A stretch of DNA of 64,000 bases from Haemonchus contortus (GCA_000469685.2 LS997565.1:20977240-21041239); one strand, 5' to 3'. Shown: positions 21,943 to 35,059, counted from the first letter of the stretch. The notes: generated by a model from the letters alone, not told the origin. Program-made: numbers and translations.

Positions 21943-24640
21943 CCCGAATAGTTGCGTAAACCTGAGTTTTCTGCGAGTCTACACAACCGAGTAGGCGTAA
22001 TTGTTTTCCCGAGTTAATGCTTCGAGAAGAGAATCGAAATATGCATTGAAAATGCTGTTTTTGAACGATTCCATGTCTCAAACGATGTGGGTTTCAGTGA
22101 CTTCTCTAAAGGAATCATTTTATTCGATTTCACTAATGGATTTCGTGCGAGAACGTTTGTTATTCGTGCAAGCCGGCTGGGAAGGAAAATTGAATTCTTG
22201 CTGAAAGACGCACCGCTTTTTCGGTTCTCCTCCTTTTTTGAAACCCACTTGGATTTCATTTTCTGTTTGTCCGTTTGTCCGTCGCAGTTGCAATAACATT
22301 TTCTGTTCGCTTTCGATTCTTTCTGCTTTTTCACGTCCAAATTACCCGTCCTCTCACTTTGAAGCAGAGAACATGACCCGAACAAATTAGTTCGTCCAGG
22401 ACGCGGGTGGAACTGTCAGCGAGGGACCCTAGAACTGGCAGCGGGTGGGAAGGATTTTTTAGAACTGTAGGGTCCCGCATACTGCACCTTACAGTAGTAA
22501 TTTCTGAGTGTCCTTCATGTGTGTTGCGTTTAAGATAGTTCTGCTTAGGAATGCGAGATATGCACTTCCTTACGTTTCTTCTAATTCGACCAGTCATCCC
22601 GGTAATGACCGGTGCGGAAATGGGGCACGGGGGAGGATCGCATGGATGGTAGATGGCCCTGTTCCACAGCCACTCGCCCGGCCTCCTCTCTGCAACTCCC
22701 AGACATTGCTTTGCTTGCGAAATTCATTCGTTACGATCCATTCATAACGATTGCAGAACAACGACGTTATAAAGTTGGCTTCGTCATATTTAATGTAAGA
22801 CCCAGTCCTTCCTTCTCGCCATGTGACGCACGTGTCACTCCTTTCTCCCACCCTCCCCTCGATTGATTTTTTCTTAATTTTGGCTGTTTTTTCTTTGTAC
22901 CTCACCCTTCAACCTCCATTCCATTTCACATGCCTCCTAATAATCAAAAGAATTTTCTTGCGACGATTTAGATCGTAGGTACTATTTACGTAGACACTCT
23001 ATTCTTGTGCGTTTTTTTGTAAAGAGTTGAGCAAAGTAACTATTTTGTACCGTGCTACGCATAACATGTGGTATTTCCTGGGCAATTTTTCTGCAAGTCT
23101 AGGTCAAATGGTACGGGTCATCCAAATTCAGATCAACTACAACTGGGAAGGTCACACCCGATGCTTTTGCCCCTCCAAGAAGCTTCGCGGAACTTGTCGC
23201 AAAATTAGTACCATTTGCTGTACTCCTTTCTCGGGGTGCGGTAACATCTCCCCGAAAATGGCGTCGTGCTCGCCGCGCGTAGTTGCGCGCTGTGATGGGA
23301 AGTTTTGAAGCCCCGTTGGGGGAATACTGTGGCCGCAGCGGAGCCACAGCCGCTTACCGTGAATTTAGGGAGAAGAATCGCCGTCGCTTCTTTCACAGCC
23401 ACGAAATTCACGGTGCTCAAATGAGACTAAGGCTTTTCCTACATTCAACGTTCTTTCCGGTAAGACGTGCCAAAGTGTGCTGGGAAATCGAACCTTTTCC
23501 TCGAACTGCGGTTATTTACCTAAAAGCTCATCTGAAGAAGAGTGCATTGCCATTGACATTGAAAAGAAAATCATCTTTAGGTCCTTCATATTTCTGCACT
23601 GGTGCGCTTCGTTTCGCGCGCCCGTCGAAACTAGGTCACGCCGTAGCCGTCGCACGCGGCGTGTCAGCCCGCGATCTTTGACAAACGTCGCAGTTGTCAG
23701 CGGGGCATACGAATGCGCTTGGTCCACGACAGTCAGCCTAAAGTGAAGATAACTTGGAAATTCATTCGCTCCTCTGACACTAAGTGGTTCTGTGTTGTTA
23801 TCTCGAGATTTTAGTGGGCTGCGATGCGTGCGAAGTGGGTGGGGCGGACTAGTTTCGTCAACGCGCGAAACGTACATTCTCTTTCTACAGTGTTTCGGAG
23901 TGGTAGGTTTTTTAAAGATGTTTGTAATCACCCTTGTTTGAAGCTTTTGCTCGGTTGAAGAGCAGTTTAATTCTCAGTCTTGGAAGTCTGAAAGCTTGTT
24001 TCGGACTCATAACGGTATTACTCGCTTGATTTTGACCCACCCAACAGGATTTCTCGCTAACCCGCCTAAACTTTTTGACTAAGGTCATTCGAACTCACTT
24101 GCTAGCGAGATGGTTCCGAAATCCCGAGATTTGCTTCTTGCTGTTGACGATAAATCGCGAAAACCCCCTCCTCTTACCACGGCTGAAAGCTCCCAAGCAG
24201 ATTCGAGTGGTTTGTCGGCTAAAAATGCTTCAACTCTCTCAGCAGCTTCCGTCATTGACTAGTTCTGCATATCGGATGTTGAAAGTGAACTCAGCGAGGT
24301 CGCTGGGCGCCTTTTTTGCTGACCCTCGAGATCTGACGAAGTAAGGCTCGTGCCAGTTGTCGTGCAGTTCTCATTCGAATTTTGTTTCTAAAGCAATTAC
24401 ATTCATTTCGAGAAAACTAAAAAATTTCAACTGGCTTAGTCTCGTAGTGCTGAAACCCTGACAATGTTTCCCTCTGATTTTTGATATACATTGGATAGAC
24501 ATGAAATTCTGTTTCCAGTTCACTTGACCCTCTTGAGCAGCTGTGCTCATTGTGAAGGCACACTCCGCCACAAAGTGATTTTCGGGATTCGTCCGTCTTT
24601 CCCTCTAGAATGAACCTTTGGCCTTCTAAAGAAGCACGTG
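21943..24640. other. No recognisable gene; CpG-rich stretch 23130-23660
   Basis: Short ORFs only. 23130-23660 is richer in CG dinucleotides than its surroundings and contains a perfect 11 bp inverted repeat, ACCGTGAATTT at 23356-23366 and its complement at 23404-23414. I cannot assign a gene or promoter. Confidence 0.35.
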
Positions 24641-24649
24641 GGGCAGTGT

Positions 24650-24850
24650 TGGATCGAAAACCGGCCCAGACAGGGGAAAATCAAGTCTCCAAAATCGGCA
24701 TGGCCGACGCACCCGCCCAAATGTGGCCGTGTTATGACGGCCTAGTTATTGCTGCAGCGATCACAATAATACGTTAGGGCGGCAATGTACGAAGGCGAAT
24801 AGTACATCTATATGGGAGGCACGGTTACAGACACTATAATCCTCGTACAA
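24650..24850 (-). mobile_element. AAAGGCACAG-family element, internal piece
   Basis: The reverse complement carries body blocks shared with the copies at 37.6 and 44.3 kb: TCTGTAACCGTGCC, GGCCGTCATAACACGGCC, and ACGTATTATTG where other copies have a CCTAACGC block. No terminus is visible. Confidence 0.5.
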
Positions 24851-26620
24851 CCCCTTCCTTACTAACTTTTTGAACCTTTCTGAGCCTCGAAATTCTCGGA
24901 TTTCGAACTTTCTCCGCCGTTTTTGCACTTTTCTGCACCATCATGACTTCAATTATTTCACTTAAGCTAGATACCTCAAAATTACCGTGAAGTGCACCTC
25001 TGAGCAAATATAGAATTGTGAATTTCTTATTGAGGAACCATACCCTTATCACTGCTATCGAAAACTGGCCCGTAGTAGATGCTGCCCTGGCTGCGAGCTG
25101 TTGAAGGCGATTGGGTGCGCACACAGCCCTGGTATTTTGCAAAACTTGTGTTAATCATGGTAACAAACTAATAACGGCGAGGTAATGAGAGCTGTGATTG
25201 AATGTTGTGCTTCAAAGGGGTATCACGTGTGGTTGAACTGAATTTTTGATTACTTTACAGCTTTGTTTTCCATTTCACCAGTCACAAAATGTCAGTCGCC
25301 ATTGCGTGATCATGTGCGCTAATGTGAACAGCTTGGTTTTTTTTTTTGCTAGTAGTGACGTCCTTCACCCTCATTCAGGCGCAAAAGCCATTTTTTGTAA
25401 AAAAGGTCTAATTATAGTCTCAGTATTTGTTGAATTCTAGCTTACATTTACAGGCTAAAAGCTGTGCCGTTTTTTAGCTCATTTAGCTCGCGGGTATTTT
25501 TCCCTTTTCCTTAAAACACAGTTGAATTTGAAATGTACCTTGATTGGGTCCAAGGGCAAAAGATTTGGAGCAGAACATGGGTGATGAAGAAAACAAGAAA
25601 ATCCTCGGAAATCTCGAACAATAAAGCCTTTTTGAACTAGTTTCCTTTTTAGGGCCAAACGAGATTTTGACGTCGAAGGGGGTGCTAGGACGAGATCTCA
25701 TTCGCTGAAGAGTAGTGTGGGTTAACCGTTAGGGAATATCAGCTGATTGCATTTATAATGAGTACTTCCACGTTGGGTGAGGCAACGCTCGCCACAACTT
25801 CTATGAAGACACGTCCTTTTGGGGCAGTGAACGTCGTGATCGCGACTGGTTTTTGAGCCCTCATTGCTTTAAGCCATTTTTTGGCCTGGCGATGTCCCAT
25901 GTGGCCTTATCTAGACCATAAATTCCTTTCGTTTGAAAATCCCCGGAACCGTTTTTGTCACTATGCTTTCGAGTGTAAAAGTCAGCCGAGCAATGAGAAA
26001 ATCATACCTTCGATCGAGTAATCAGTCTGGTTTTGCGGCATTTATATTACTTCTGTTTCATTAAGAACCTACTGAAACTTCTGAAAACTTCTATCATGAT
26101 GTTTAACTGAAGGGATGAAGGGACAGGTTGGTAGCAGAATCCATCAAAAACTCCCCTGAATTTTTGTATATAGACTAGCAGTCTCTCAGAAGTCATCTGT
26201 CATTGACACATCAAAAGTGTAACGTTCACTAGTGAGGTTAAACCCAAAATCATAAATTGAGTTGAGCTTTTTAGAATTCGATCCTGAGATACTGGGCTCT
26301 TTTTGCCTCTTACCAATGCTATTTCGGTATTGTAGAAGATTCTTGCTCTGCACGGTGTAAGATTTAGGGGAATATAGACGGTCTGATATCAAGGGTCACC
26401 GCGATCTCAAACAAACTTTTCAAGACCGGGCAGTAAAACGCTCGAGCTCATGTGAAGTCAACTTGCCCAAACAGCTGTGATGTAGGAGAAGGTAATCATA
26501 AAGTGTGTGGTCGGAGGGGAAGCTAGAAGGATTAACAAAACATCATTTCGGTTACTGAAAAGATATTCTGGATTGATAAGCTCATACAGAGGGTCTAACA
26601 TTTTCCGATTGCAATTCAAC
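24850..26620. other. No recognisable gene
   Basis: Short ORFs only, with no motif or splice-bounded exon that I can support. Confidence 0.4.
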
Positions 26621-26625
26621 GCCTC

Positions 26626-26900
26626 AAAGGCACAGTTCACAGTGCATATGGCTTTCGAGAGTTTCCATAAGATAAATCTGTGGCTCTCTCGTAGAGTACA
26701 CGGGACACCATCGGGATTAAAAACAGCCTAAACAGGGCGTAATAAGCGCTTCAACTCCGGGATTGGCCGACGTGTACGCCCAAAAATGGACGTGTTACCA
26801 CGGCCTCCCTAGGGCTTAACCGTTCACAATGAAGCGTTAGGACGCCTACAAATAATGCTTTCAGGTGGGAGACAACTAGACGGTAACAGACGTCGATTCA
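26626..26900 (-). mobile_element. AAAGGCACAG-family TIR element, partial
   Basis: Starts AAAGGCACAGTTCACAGTG. Further right, GGCCGACGTGTACGCCC, AAGCGTTAGGACGCC and ACGGTAACAGACG are reverse complements of body blocks in the copies at 37.6 and 44.3 kb. The far end is not recognisable. Confidence 0.6.
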
Positions 26901-27284
26901 TTTATATAGAAGCCGTAAACGTACGATTGAAATATTTTCGTGTTGTGCGAGGTTGTTAGGGGGAACAATTTACTCAATCAACAGCTCGTAATCATACTTC
27001 CTTTTTCTTTTTTGAGGAAACCGTTTTTTAGCAGTGGATGGGCCGTCAGTGCTATGAATGCGCCCAGTGAAAGGCAATTTCTGCAATGTTCTAACTCTGT
27101 AATCAGCTCTTTACGTGGTTGCGGCACCTGACATCCAAAGTCAGAAATTCAAAATCCAGAATCCAAAGGACATCCAAAATCCATCTTCCTTGCCGCTTCT
27201 GTCGATGTAATTTCGTGCAATCCTCTTTTTTTCACTTTTTTTTTTGAAGCATTGAACGTACTTCAAAGAAAGAAGAACAGCAGT

Positions 27285-28285
27285 GTCGTTCATCATGTTA
27301 ACTTCTCGACCCAGATACACGTAGCTAGAGTGTTCTGCTTGGCGTGAAGGGAGCATCAGGTATCAATCCGTTTCCCATGGACACCGACTTTGATAGGTTG
27401 AGCCTTGAGCTGGTTTTTTCGCTGACGCCGTCTAATTCGGCAAGCATTTGCACTGCCTGCTGAATGTTTGGCGGTTCAAGGCGGACCTCAACACCTTCAA
27501 GCCTTCTCATTCCAAATAGCATAATGTTCTCGAGAAGGGTACTGAAAAGTTTGGGCGAAGTGGTACCGCCCTACCGAGCCCCCTTTACACGTTGATGATG
27601 ACTTCCTTATAGAATGACGGAATCCTGGTCATGAAGCTATAGTAGAGCTCACAAAGCATCTTTATGTAGTGAGTATCAACACCAGGGTTCCATAGGGCTT
27701 GAATTAGTGCTTCCGTCTCGACGGTATCAAAGGCCTTTTTCAAGTCGATGAATGTCGGACATGACGGCATGCTGTACTCTCGCGATACTTCAATGAATCT
27801 TGTAACAGTGAGGATGAGACCCGTCCTCATGACTTGCTTCATTTAATACTCTGCCAATCCTGTTTAGGATGACACGAGTGAAAAGCTTGTAGATTACGGA
27901 CAGCAGGCAGATTGGGCGACTATTGCCGATATTGTCTGGAACTACCTTTTCATACGGCAACAGAGTCTTGCTAGTATTCCACGGCGTAGGCACTCTGTAT
28001 TCCGACAGGTACCGCGTGAAGAGCCTAGCTAGAGACAACTGGTGGAAGACTCTTCAGATGTTCTGGTTTGATCCTATCGAACAGGCGCCATACAGTCCTT
28101 CATCGACGTGATGGCTGTCGAATTTTGGAAGAAAGAACCGAAGAAGCTATATTCTTATTACCAAAGATGGTGGGTAGGTAGGTAGACGTGGCTGTCGAAG
28201 TGATCCGAGTAGAAGTCGTAGATGACCTCCTCCAATACCCTTCGAGATGCAGGAACTTTCCGTCAGAAAGACTTTTGTAATTTCA
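27285..28285 (-). pseudogene. RTE-type LINE reverse transcriptase relic lacking the F/YADD region
   Basis: Along the minus strand: VLEEVIYDFYSDHFDSHV (about 28245-28190), DRIKPEHLKSLPPVV (about 28075-28030), LARLFTRYLSEYRVPTPWNT, RPICLLSVIYKLFTRVIL (about 27930-27870), then after a gap FIEVSREYSMPSCPTFIDLK followed by KAFDTVETEAL, then TRIPSFYKEV, then in another frame SPKLFSTLLENIM. These are conserved RTE-clade reverse transcriptase blocks. After GVEVR the sequence jumps to LEPPNIQQAVQMLAELDG, so the catalytic FADD-type motif is deleted. A last block, SSYVYLGREVNMMND, lies at about 27335-27290. Several frame changes confirm it is dead. Hookworm-like RTE is my reading of the peptide pattern. 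Confidence 0.85.
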
Positions 28286-28289
28286 CTTG

Positions 28290-31200
28290 GACTATATACC
28301 TCATGATAATTGCAGACTGTGGCTCTACTTGTTAGATAATGCCTACCGAGCCGGGTCAGCTACTCGCCTTGATGCGCTTGATTATAAAGTTGTTTATTCA
28401 TCGTGATGGCTTGACTTGAAGGTCGAAGCCCACAGTCAATAATCCCCCTGTTGGATGAACAGCTCAACCTTCTTCATCTGTAAAGTGGCTTTTGCACAGA
28501 TTGATGATGATCTTCAAGTTTTATTGTTAGATCAATATTTGTTTACACTTGACAGTGTCATAACAACTCACCTTTCGTCACCTTACCATCTGCCTGTTAC
28601 CATCTGCTTTAGAAATTCGTGACGTTTCGAAGAAAAATCGCAAACATGATCGGAGTTCAGACTTTCAAATTTTTCTGCATAATCCCTTGCGACATCTCCA
28701 TATCAAATTTGTTAATCGTTTCAATTTGATGTAATCGCAGTGGCTTTCTGGAATGTTGATTGGAAGAGTTCTTCCATTTCCTTACTTGTTCCATGTCAAT
28801 TACTTTCAATTCAATTAGTGCCAATATTACCTTGCCGACAATTGCGGTCGTTCTCCCAAAGCCGTTCTCCTAAGAACCGCCACCGGTATGCCCATTTCAT
28901 CCAGCACAGGGCATTTTTGTGGTTAAGTGCGTGGAGCATTCCTGCCTCTCTGGAGGTAGGTGAGGTACGCATTTGGTGAAGATGCTACCAAAATACAACC
29001 AATTTTTTGTGGGTAAGAAGTAACCGAATGCTGAAGGCTTATAGCAGGTATTACCTTAAGCTTTCTCTAACGAATTTCAGAAATAATTTATTTTTCGGAG
29101 TTGAGGGCACTTCGGCTTCGCGATTCAAATTCATTTCGAGATCAACTTCTTGTATTGAGCCAACGGGCACCTTCAACCCCAAGCCTCCCGTGACTATGAC
29201 TCTTTCCAATTCCGCCTTTTCTTTGTTCCAATCACTCCGTTACGCAAGTTCTTTTCCTACGAGAACTTTATGAGAAGCTTTTTCAAGGTCAACTTCGACC
29301 TTGGCTTCTTTTCTATTGAAAAAAAAATCGCGGCGAGGCACTTTGGTTGTTTTCGAAACTGCTGATAATTTTATTCAAACAAGAAGCGTGTAGTAAATAT
29401 GGTTTCAGCTAGTTCAGTGCTATAAGAAAGTGTCAGTCGTGGAACATCGCCCCCTCGGGGAAGGGGGGGGGGACGATTCACGCGTGACCCCATCAGAGCT
29501 CTTCGCGCACGCAGCCTCGTCTCAGTACCCTTTTGTTGAAATGGACCGAAGAAGATTTGCAGTAGTCCACGGCTTCACCATGAATTAGAGCAAATCTCTT
29601 CACTATGGCAATGAAGCCCCTTCGAGAAGAAGAATTCACTTCATAGGTCAACAATTTACTTGTCAAACGTTCAAAATAAGAATACCTTAATTTTTTCCAA
29701 CCTAGAAAATGCAATCTTTCTGTAAAGGTGCATAGTTGGTCATTTCTTTACTTACATTTTATAAGTTCTCTTATTTCTCCCATCATGATGGTAAGCATGA
29801 TGTTATGACGCGTCTCGTCCGATGACCTCATTATAATGACGCGTGAATCGCACTCCCCCCACCCCCTCCTCCCTCCCCCCCTCCCCCACCCTCTCACCCT
29901 TTAGTGGATCTCGAACCGATACCCATCTGAACCATCCAAGTCTTCTTTTTATCTGATATCCGTTAACTTCTACTGGACTCGTCTGTAAAGACAGGAATTT
30001 TGTCTTGTACATCGACTTTCCGCTGTATCCTTACCCAATACAGGCCAGATATACATGAAGGGGTCTCTACGATTGTTAAAGTTTGTAAGCAATGTTGTAG
30101 GAAACTCCCACACTGATTAGCACCAAAGTCCACCCACTCACATGCTCATCATTGAACCTTTTATGAATGGATCCTTCACAGGAACTTCTGGAAGTGAATA
30201 AAATAGTCGTTGTTTGGAGATAGGAGCGCTCGAACGAGCGTTCGGGCATAATCGGGCAGTGATTGCTAGCAAAGCAAACATTGATGGAACTGAAGTGTGA
30301 GGTTCTTGCTTACCGAGCGCATTCTAACATTCCAAACCCAGATGATGTTCTCCTATTCTGTCGAAAACCAATTCCTTCCCGACTGGATCATGCATTTGAC
30401 TTCTGTCCAAATCCTTTGGGTGCACATGTGGGTCTTAGCTCGTGGGTCATTCGACGTACAGATCGGTGTTTTTTGTTCCCCAGACAATCAATTAGGGAGC
30501 ATTAAAGTAACAACAAAAGGGCTGATTGGTTCGGGATGATGAGTTTCGTTAGTTTTCTATTGCAAAAGTAAAGTGCTTTGCGTTAATGAATTGTTTTTTC
30601 GGTTGGGTTATTCGATTTCCATTCGAAGCATTATGTGGGTGGGTGGGAGCGAAGCCGGCATTTAATCCCCAGATCGTGTGGGGGTGGTGGTGCCACAGTC
30701 AGCCTCTGCTTCGAAAAGTTTGCCGAATCCTCTGAACATATAATTGCTCATTTACTCGTCTGAATCTTTGCTTTCCATTTGTAATCTGCAATCTGCGGGA
30801 GACCGTTTTCTGTGGTCCTCTTTCCTCATTATTGAATCCCATGTCTCTCATGTTCTCGTCGTCCTTCTACAGCTCGATCGAATGTTTTTCAACATTTTGT
30901 AGCCGCTCCTTCTCAACTCTTGAGCAAGTGGACGAGCTTTCCACCGACATGTTTATGTGGTCAAACAGTTGTTTTCATCATTTCACTTATTCGTTCCTTT
31001 CCAGCGATCGAACTTCGTTCGTCGATCAGACAGTGAGTGGCCAGTGAGCGCGGCGACACAGAATACATAGACACGACGTTCTTCCTTTCGTTTGAACGCC
31101 GACGACGACACCCCAGGTACGTGCGGACCTCGTGGGCGCGGACGAGTTTTTTCTCACGCTAAAGCCACTTTGTACAATTTTTTGTTGGTTGTTGTCGTTT

Positions 31201-31600
31201 CATGTTCGTCCATTTTATATCAGTGATGCATTGAGAAATGCTCTCCTGGTTCGTCATGTTTCCCAACTTGAGATCGTGGTCTTGTGCATCCCCTTGTCCA
31301 CCTCATTTGATGTTTGGACTGTCTATAGCCTTCAAACGGAGCATATTTTTGTTTACTTTTCAGTTTTTTGATGCAGATCCAAATTCGATTCCTCAAGCAA
31401 CAATGTCTTTATTTGATTAGCGAGTGGTTGAGAACATCATAGGGCGATATTTACATAATTGCTTTTGATTCTTACATAAATTGAATTATGATGTCACTTC
31501 ATCATTATATGTAGAGAGCGACAGTTGATGTCATTGAGTGGTGCACTGGTCTTGTTTGTTCCCAGAGAACGATCACCCTTCATCTATGAACTCTTCTAAT
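28290..31600. other. No recognisable gene
   Basis: Short ORFs only. A G run lies at about 29465-29473 and a C-rich tract at 29856-29892. A small perfect palindromic stem, CGCTCGAACGAGCG, occurs near 30228-30241. The frames at 30263-30505 and 30832-31047 look protein-like by composition but carry no motif. Confidence 0.35.
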
Positions 31601-31606
31601 TTTCAG

Positions 31607-31715
31607 TCTTACCAATCGGCCACAATCGACGGATCGCTGGGACTGGCTACAGTTAAGATGTGTAGGTGGTACCGTATCCTCAAATGGGCTGTAGCCTACC
31701 TCAGCGATTACCAGG
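31607..31715 (+). other. Exon-like open segment
   Basis: A nematode-type acceptor CTAATTTTCAG ends at 31606. The frame then reads SYQSATIDGSLGLATVKMCR and onward to AYLSDYQ, followed by a GTAATA donor-like site at 31716. The frame is open throughout (109 nt, phase 0 in, phase 1 out). I see no partner exon and no family match, so this is only a candidate. A MITE is inserted 53 bp further on. Confidence 0.25.
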
Positions 31716-31759
31716 GTAATATGTAAAACGAAACTCACGACGAACACCTTGCTCCTACA

Positions 31760-32034
31760 GTAACTTGGGGGTGTGGTGCGTTAGGAACGAAATGGTCGCG
31801 TCGCGGTGAGTGGGGCGTCGCGCGCGAAGGAATGTAGCAGGATGCAGCAGTAGGTAAGAAATACAAGAACAAAAGTACTAATAGTAGAATATGCATAAAA
31901 TAATGATCGCATATCGATTGAGCTGTATGAAGAACGCTAGATCTGTATTAACGGTGAACAAAAAGTCGGCGACAGCCGCGTGCGGCGAATCGATTACCCA
32001 AAATCGTTCCTAAGGCCCGTCTCCCGTAACTTGG
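31760..32034 (+). mobile_element. Mutator-like MITE, copy 2, with target-site duplication
   Basis: The element is 31769-32025 (257 bp), flanked by the 9 bp direct repeat GTAACTTGG at 31760-31768 and 32026-32034. Termini and body closely match copy 1 (12131-12388), differing by scattered substitutions and small indels. Non-coding. Confidence 0.9.
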
Positions 32035-32659
32035 CGCTATAGATACTGGCTCGATGACTGACTACAACGCAACACAGCTACTATTGCTTCTTATCTGGTG
32101 CACTTGCCCAAGATCTTCCTTTGTGGTGCGCTGTTTATGGATGAGAGCGGATTACCATGAAGGCTGGCTCCCATGGCAATCCGCTTTGTAAGAATGGACT
32201 TCACACTTGAAGGTTTCAGTATAAAATCAAACACTTCGACCCTCTAAGTTCTGCTTCTATTGCATTTGGTTTCACGACAACGTCTGAAATCCACCTTGAA
32301 CGCTAGTTCTCATTCTGGTGACGATTACGTCGCTTGTTTCATCACACTTCGTTACTTCTTCACCGGGAAGGCTACCTCTACTTCAGCACTGAATACGCAT
32401 ATAATGCCGTTGCGTTTTGTCAGTTGTATGTACTAGATCTCATCATGGGTAGTAGACAGTAAGGAGCGATCTGCGTCTCTGTAAAGTCATCATTTTTGCC
32501 GTAATAGGGTAGTTCTTAACGATCGAGCATGCAGTGCGCGAACTGCTGAATTGAATGGAATTCATTTCCTATAGTTACTCCTGCCTACTGTTCTCTGGAA
32601 TCCTCGCTGTATGAAATGCTTTGTCTGATTATGACGCTGGTCATTTGTACATATATCCT

Positions 32660-32695
32660 TACTATATATAAACCGCAAACGTCCGTTTTTCTGTT

Positions 32696-32726
<31 letters not shown>

Positions 32727-32945
32727 TTTTCCTTCCGAAAGTCACGTAGGCACGATGTAGATGTAAATATCACGTGAGCGCGTTGAGGAAACAGGAATGA
32801 AATGGGAAGTCGGTGCGCGCGTTAGCATGCGTGCGTGAGCAACTGGTAGGTATAAATGCCACATAAGGCCCATACATATATGGGTATATTATGACTCTCG
32901 TCCACGATGAACTATGTATACCTTAATGAAAGGCTCCAATAAGAA
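32660..32945 (+). repeat. TGTC microsatellite within a dispersed repeat
   Basis: A TATATAAACCGCAAACGTCC lead-in is followed by TTTGTC/TGTC repeats at about 32690-32727. GC-rich GTGCGCGCGTTAGCATGCG sequence at about 32818 and the ACTGGTAGGTATAAATG block, shared with position 90-118, come next. The whole looks like one copy of a dispersed element of unknown class. Confidence 0.55.
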
Positions 32946-33779
32946 AAATGGAACTCTATTCCAATTCAGTGCTGACTGCAGGAAAATTGAGAACCTGCAT
33001 TTCTGAGTAAAGATCGACTTCAGTGAGAAGAGCGCTTTTCACATAGTTGGTGCCATCTGCTATAATTATGAGGTCGACCAATATGGAATGTCGCTCGTTT
33101 TTGATCCTCTATTCCTGCGTTTCAACTGAACCTTTCGAAAAGAGAGAAGACTCGTTTGAGGGAGCTCACGTATACTGCCACATTCAACAGTACGCCAGGC
33201 ATAACTAAGCAATTGTTCATCAAGCCAAAGTTTATAACCAAAAATATCCGATCAAAAATGTCCTCTGGGCGTATACAGGTGATACACTTTGAACAAGAGT
33301 GGTGAATCTCATTAAACTCTGTGCGAAGCATTCGGCGTAGACGTACTACTTCTGAGGCAAGCGGCCACAGGTGATTTCAGTGCTTCCAAGATTTAAACTA
33401 GAGCCTCGAGGAAGAAGAGCCTGGGTATTCATCTGGAATTTTGGGTGACCAAGCATATTGGCACTTTATTAAGGCGTACCCGTGCCCAGCTTCCAGAGAA
33501 CCATCGAGGCCTACACCGAAACCGAACATCGGCTCAAGGAAGGTTATTCTGGGAATCTGGTAGAACAGCCTTTGATTGGTGTACATTGCAAACTGTTATC
33601 GCTTAACTACATGCACTGTAACTCGCCCCATGAACCGGGCCTCGCGTTGTCATGAGGTCAAATAAGCCGATATAAAGTTTTTGCATGACTATGCAAAACC
33701 TCATGTCGTTAAAACTGTTCAACAGTGAATCGAGAAATCGTCTTGGGAAGTCCTGCTTCATACCCCTGCGACCAGTTCT

Positions 33780-33928
33780 TCACGAGACGCAGCACTCCTC
33801 AGGTGGAAAAAATTTGACAGCCACGATCACTTCAAGGTTAGTAGCAGCTTCTTCGAGGCGCAGGCGAAAGAGTTTTCCGAGTAGGGCATCCATACTGTGG
33901 GCAGATGTTGAGATGTCATTACCCGGGA
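33780..33928 (-). other. Exon-like open segment, unrecognised
   Basis: On minus, an acceptor-like ACATATTCAG precedes position 33928 and the frame reads GNDISTSAHSMDALLGKLFR then LRLEEAATNLE to a TGA at 33780-33782. Past the stop, the same strand has FLDSLLNSFNDMRF, also protein-like. There is no clear donor and no family match. Could be an old retroelement relic. Confidence 0.2.
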
Positions 33929-34757
33929 CTGAATATGTATTTTGAATTGATATGCTTCGCTAAGCGTGTCGACCCACTTTATAACGACCCGAATATCTTC
34001 AAGACAGGACAAAATGTTGGAGATTGTCAATGTCCAACTCATGCACAGCGCATTCAGAGAAGAGGAAAAATTGAAGGTAACCAACGGAAAATGGAAGGGG
34101 CCAAGTAAGCATAGTGTGTCCAACGAGGGCGTATAGGGGGTAACGTTTTATAATTGGCTTCCTTGTTGTTTGTCGGCTAGAAAAATTGACGATAACTGGG
34201 ATAACCTTGCAGCAAAGATATTGTTAACTATGGGCCGGTAGAACTGGAAATAATCCTGCGTTTCCGATCGATAATGATCACCAGTTTTTGAGCAGGACCG
34301 GAGCGGGTAATGGGTTGCAATTATGAGTATACAGCCATACAGCCTGTAAAGTTGGTATTTCGTTGAACCATAGGCTCAGTTTATTAGGTTCGCTGTAACG
34401 TGCACGGTGTTGTGCTATAGCCAAGCGCTGTGCTCATAATCGGTACTATATTTTTGGCTTTTCGAGCCTTCATGAATCCTATAGCATCATTCTTCGGTAG
34501 CGCTTCGAGACAATGGGCAAAGAAGCTTTGAAGTATGTGTTCCCAGTCTATTCTTTGAGAAAGCATCTTATTGTTAGCACTTTCCTATCAGCTCCAAGAA
34601 CCCTTTTCAGTGCCGCTGAATTTTTTGGAGGGATTCTTCTTGATATTCTGTTCAGACTACTGTAATGTCTGATAGTATTCATTATAAAAAGCCTTTAAGT
34701 TCTCCGTGAAGCATATCTCATAATTTCCAAGTTACCGTTTGTTGATCATATTTGCAG

Positions 34758-35056
34758 GGTGGGCGGAGGTGGTGTAGTGGCAAGTGGCGCGCTTCCCACA
34801 CAATGGTCGCGGATTCGAATTCCGGATCGATATTCGCCTTGGCTAACTGAGTCCTCCACCCTCCGGGGTCGTTTGATTGGTACCAGATTTGTTTGGGAGG
34901 ATAAAAGATCTGACTCGTACATCGGCTGGCCACCACCGCAAGTCATTGTATAAGCGACATGCGCATTCAATAAGCCACTACGATTCTGAATGGAAGTCGA
35001 ATGCGCGGGCGACTCCCCCTGACGGAATGGATTTATGTCATAAGACTTTATCCTTT
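34758..35056 (+). mobile_element. tRNA-derived SINE, near full length
   Basis: The head TGGTGTAGTGGCAAGTGGCG fits a pol III A box, and GGATTCGAATTCC about 40 nt further fits a slightly altered B box. The body has TTGGTACCAGATTTG, GGGAGGATAAAA, CGCAAGTCATTGTATAAG and GGAAGTCGAATGCG, ending ACTTTATCCTTTACG. No coding capacity. No target-site duplication was found with confidence. Confidence 0.85.
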
Positions 35057-35059
35057 ACG

